From positions 1 to 8,262 of the forward strand of contig JAEWGX010000063.1 in the NCBI GenBank assembly GCA_023388075.1: a DNA stretch of 8,262 bases, written 5' to 3'. Of the stretch, positions 6,411 to 8,262 are shown piece after piece. The notes below the pieces were generated by a model. That model made no database searches. It was not told the DNA's origin and saw only the letters and a program-made list of their open reading frames with translations. Position 1 is the first letter of the stretch, and each line of letters starts with the position of its first letter. This stretch comes from Pseudomonadota bacterium. Its GTDB lineage: Bacteria; Pseudomonadota; Gammaproteobacteria; Burkholderiales; Burkholderiaceae_E. Made by a program: the position numbers and the translations under genes.

Positions 6411-8099
6411 ATGCGGGCGCGGGCCCGGACCTGCGACGTGCTGATCGTCGGCGCCGGCCACAACGGGCTCGTCTGCGCCGCGTACCTCGCGGCAGCCGGG
6501 CTGAAGGTCACCGTGCTGGAACGACGCGGCGTGGTCGGCGGCGCGGCGGTCACCGAGGAGTTCCACCCCGGCTTTCGCAACTCGGTGGCGGCCTACACCG
6601 TGTCGCTGCTCAATCCCAAGGTGATCCGCGACCTGGACCTGCACCGTCACGGACTGCGCATCGTCGAGCGACCGATGTCCAACTTCCTGCCGACCGAGGA
6701 CGGACGCTATCTTGAGGTCGGGCCGGGCCGCACGCATGCGTCGGTGGCGAAGTTCTCGCGTCGCGACGCCGAGCGCCTGGATGCCTACGACGCGCGTCTG
6801 GACGCGGTTGCCGACGTGCTGCGCGAGATGGTGCTGCAGACTCCGCCCAACGTGGTCGAAGGCGGCTGGCGCAGCGCGGTGCCGCAGCTCGTGCGCGCCG
6901 CGCGCACGGGGGGCCGGCTGCGTCGGCTCGGCATGTCCGCCCGCCGCGACCTGCTCTCGCTGGTGGCGATGTCGGCGGGTGACTATCTGGACGGCTGGTT
7001 CGAGAGCGACCCGATCAAGGCGGTGTACGGCTTCGACGGGATCGTCGGGAACTACGCCAGTCCGTACGCGGCCGGGTCCGCCTACGTGCTGCTGCATCAC
7101 GTGTTCGGGGAAGTGAACGGGAAGAAGGGCGCCTGGGGCCACGCGATCGGCGGCATGGGCGCGATCACGCAGGCGATGGCCCGTTGCGCCGCCGAGCGCG
7201 GCGTCGACATCCGCACCCACACGGCGGTGCGCGAGATCCTGATCGAGCGTGGCCGCGCGGTGGGCGCGATCACCGAAGCCGGCGAGACGCTGCGCGCGAC
7301 CGCCGTAGTCTCCAATCTCAATCCGAAGCTGCTCTATCGGGACCTGGTGGACCCGTCGTTGCTGCCCGCCGACTTCAACGAGCGCATCGCCCGCTGGCGC
7401 TGCGCATCGGGGACCTTCCGGATGAACGTGGCGCTCGCGGAGCTGCCGGACTTCAGTTGCCTGCCGGGCACGGCACGCGCGGCGCATCATGCCGCGGGCA
7501 TCATCCTCGCGCCGACGCTCGGCTACATGGAAGAGGCCTACTTCGATGCCCGCCGGCATGGCTGGTCGCGGCAGCCCATCGTCGAGATGCTGATCCCGTC
7601 GACCTTGGACGACAGCCTCGCGCCGCCGGGCGCGCATGTCGCGAGCCTCTTCTGCCAGCACGTGGCACCGGAGCTTCCCGGCGACGATGCGCTCGCGTCC
7701 AGGGCGGCCGGGCTGCCACGCTCGTGGGACGATCATCGCGACGAGGTCGCCGACCTGATGATCGACACGGTGAACCGCTACGCGCCCAACTTCAAGGCGT
7801 CGGTGCTCGGCCGCCAGGTCTTCAGCCCGCTGGACCTGGAGCGGACCTTCGGGCTGGTCGGGGGCGACATCTTCCACGGGGCCCTGAGCCTGGACCAGCT
7901 CTATTCGGCGCGACCGATGCTCGGCCATGGCGACTACCGGGCGCCCGTGCCCGGACTCTACATGTGCGGCGCCGGGACGCACCCGGGCGGCGGGGTGACC
8001 GGCGCACCCGGGCACAACGCGGCGCGCGAGGTGCTGGCGGACCTGAAGCGCGGCAGGCGCGGCCGCGGGCACGGGCGGGAGCCGCCGCGTCCGGCGTGA
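6411..8099 (+). CDS. FAD-dependent oxidoreductase, PYROXD2/phytoene-dehydrogenase-like
   Basis: Encodes 562 residues from ATG 6411. This is an FAD-binding amine-oxidase/phytoene-desaturase-like flavoprotein, closest in look to the bacterial relatives of PYROXD2. Seen directly: the Rossmann FAD site DVLIVGAGHNGLVCA (GAGHNG at 14-19), the acidic end of strand two at E37, GGAAVTEEFHPGFRN from 43, a central GVDIRTHTAVREIL block, PTLGYMEEAYFDA, IPSTLDDSLAPPGAH, and the C-terminal FAD motif MCGAGTHPGGGVTGAPGHNAA (518-538, ends shown: MCGAGTHPGGG and GHNAA). The C-terminus adds a basic Arg/Gly tail. Start choice: AGGA at 6397-6400 precedes ATG 6411 by ten bases and places the first strand at the usual position; ATG 6390 or 6375 would add 7 or 12 residues. 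Substrate is unknown; a carotenoid role is not supported because no crt genes are near. It is divergent from the NIPSNAP gene and converges on ychF. Confidence 0.93.
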   Translation: MRARARTCDVLIVGAGHNGLVCAAYLAAAGLKVTVLERRGVVGGAAVTEEFHPGFRNSVAAYTVSLLNPKVIRDLDLHRHGLRIVERPMSNFLPTEDGRYLEVGPGRTHASVAKFSRRDAERLDAYDARLDAVADVLREMVLQTPPNVVEGGWRSAVPQLVRAARTGGRLRRLGMSARRDLLSLVAMSAGDYLDGWFESDPIKAVYGFDGIVGNYASPYAAGSAYVLLHHVFGEVNGKKGAWGHAIGGMGAITQAMARCAAERGVDIRTHTAVREILIERGRAVGAITEAGETLRATAVVSNLNPKLLYRDLVDPSLLPADFNERIARWRCASGTFRMNVALAELPDFSCLPGTARAAHHAAGIILAPTLGYMEEAYFDARRHGWSRQPIVEMLIPSTLDDSLAPPGAHVASLFCQHVAPELPGDDALASRAAGLPRSWDDHRDEVADLMIDTVNRYAPNFKASVLGRQVFSPLDLERTFGLVGGDIFHGALSLDQLYSARPMLGHGDYRAPVPGLYMCGAGTHPGGGVTGAPGHNAAREVLADLKRGRRGRGHGREPPRPA

Positions 8100-8105
8100 G
8101 GTCCC

Positions 8106-8129
8106 GGAGCCGCCGACATCGGCGGCTCC
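8106..8129. terminator. Perfect hairpin between convergent genes, possible bidirectional terminator
   Basis: GGAGCCGCCG (8106-8115) and CGGCGGCTCC (8120-8129) form a perfect 10-bp stem around the loop ACAT, six bases after the flavoprotein stop and 26 bases from the ychF stop. There is no T-tract on either strand, so it is not a classical intrinsic terminator. In a GC-rich genome it may still stop or protect both transcripts. Confidence 0.6.
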
Positions 8130-8154
8130 ACTGAAGCGGCGCCGATCGGGCTCT

Positions 8155-8262
8155 TCAGACGTTGAACAGGAAGTTCATGACGTCGCCATCCTTCACGACG
8201 TAGTCCTTTCCTTCGGCGCGCATCTTCCCGGCCTCCTTCGCGCCCTGCTCGCCGCCGTAGGC
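8155..8262 (-). CDS. ychF: YchF/OLA1-family ATPase, C-terminal fragment (N-terminus cut by window edge)
   Basis: The last 35 codons and the stop (TGA at 8157-8155) of a minus-strand gene run off the right edge. The sequence GGEQGAKEAGKMRAEGKDY followed by VVKDGDVMNFLFNV is the highly conserved C-terminus of YchF, the TGS domain of the Obg-related, ribosome-associated ATPase. Nothing of the nucleotide-binding domain is in the window. In E. coli the equivalent end reads close to DGDVMHFRFNV; the substitution of L for R near the end is minor. It converges on the flavoprotein gene with 55 bases between stops. Upstream context is not visible. Confidence 0.94.
   Translation of the reverse strand, partial: AYGGEQGAKEAGKMRAEGKDYVVKDGDVMNFLFNV

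Noticed and set aside
4964..6715. 583-codon plus-strand frame spanning the transporter start, leuD and beyond
   Set aside because: It crosses two intergenic regions and runs out of frame with leuD; the product is Arg-rich without motifs.
6294..8072. 592-codon minus-strand frame opposite the flavoprotein
   Set aside because: It is antisense to a gene with clear FAD-binding motifs at both ends; the product is Arg/His/Gln-rich with no domain.
6411..8099. Carotenoid (phytoene) desaturase
   Set aside because: The fold family is shared, but the central and C-terminal motifs look PYROXD2-like and there are no crtB, crtE or other carotenoid genes in the window.

Overview
The window is about 70% GC and densely coded, with short gaps between genes. 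The gene content (a long Lhr-type helicase, a proteobacterial-type LeuD, YchF, and a small protein resembling Pseudomonas FagA) points to a high-GC proteobacterium, probably beta or gamma. This rests on my recognition of the protein families, not on a search, and no rRNA or other decisive marker is present. No phage, IS element, CRISPR array, tRNA or rRNA gene is visible. It reads as ordinary chromosome.

Layout. On the minus strand, 1-2697 is the first 899 codons of an Lhr-family superfamily 2 helicase, truncated by the window edge. A divergent, locally AT-rich 147-base gap (2698-2844) follows. It holds a Fur-box-like sequence overlapping a probable -10 element, and then a plus-strand gene for a 130-residue protein (2845-3237) that looks FagA-like. 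Converging on it from the minus strand is an OPT-family oligopeptide transporter (3265-5109). leuD, the small subunit of 3-isopropylmalate dehydratase (5205-5924), is divergent from the transporter on the plus strand. It stands alone without leuC or leuB and converges on a minus-strand NIPSNAP-family gene (5978-6304). Divergent from that is a plus-strand FAD-dependent oxidoreductase of the PYROXD2/phytoene-dehydrogenase-like family (about 6411-8099). A perfect 10-bp hairpin separates it from the C-terminal end of ychF on the minus strand (8155-8262, cut by the right edge).

How the genes fit together. Neighbouring genes alternate in strand throughout, so no two genes in the window form an operon and each appears to be transcribed alone. 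The functions are mixed: nucleic-acid repair helicase, iron-responsive small protein, peptide uptake, leucine synthesis, a small alpha-beta barrel protein, a flavoprotein and a ribosome-associated ATPase. No multi-gene system can be supported. The most informative observation is the pairing of a Fur-like operator with a small protein resembling the Fur-associated FagA family. Smaller points are start-site/promoter arrangements suggesting very short or absent mRNA leaders, short peptide repeats at the ends of the transporter and LeuD, and two adjacent perfect palindromes inside lhr.
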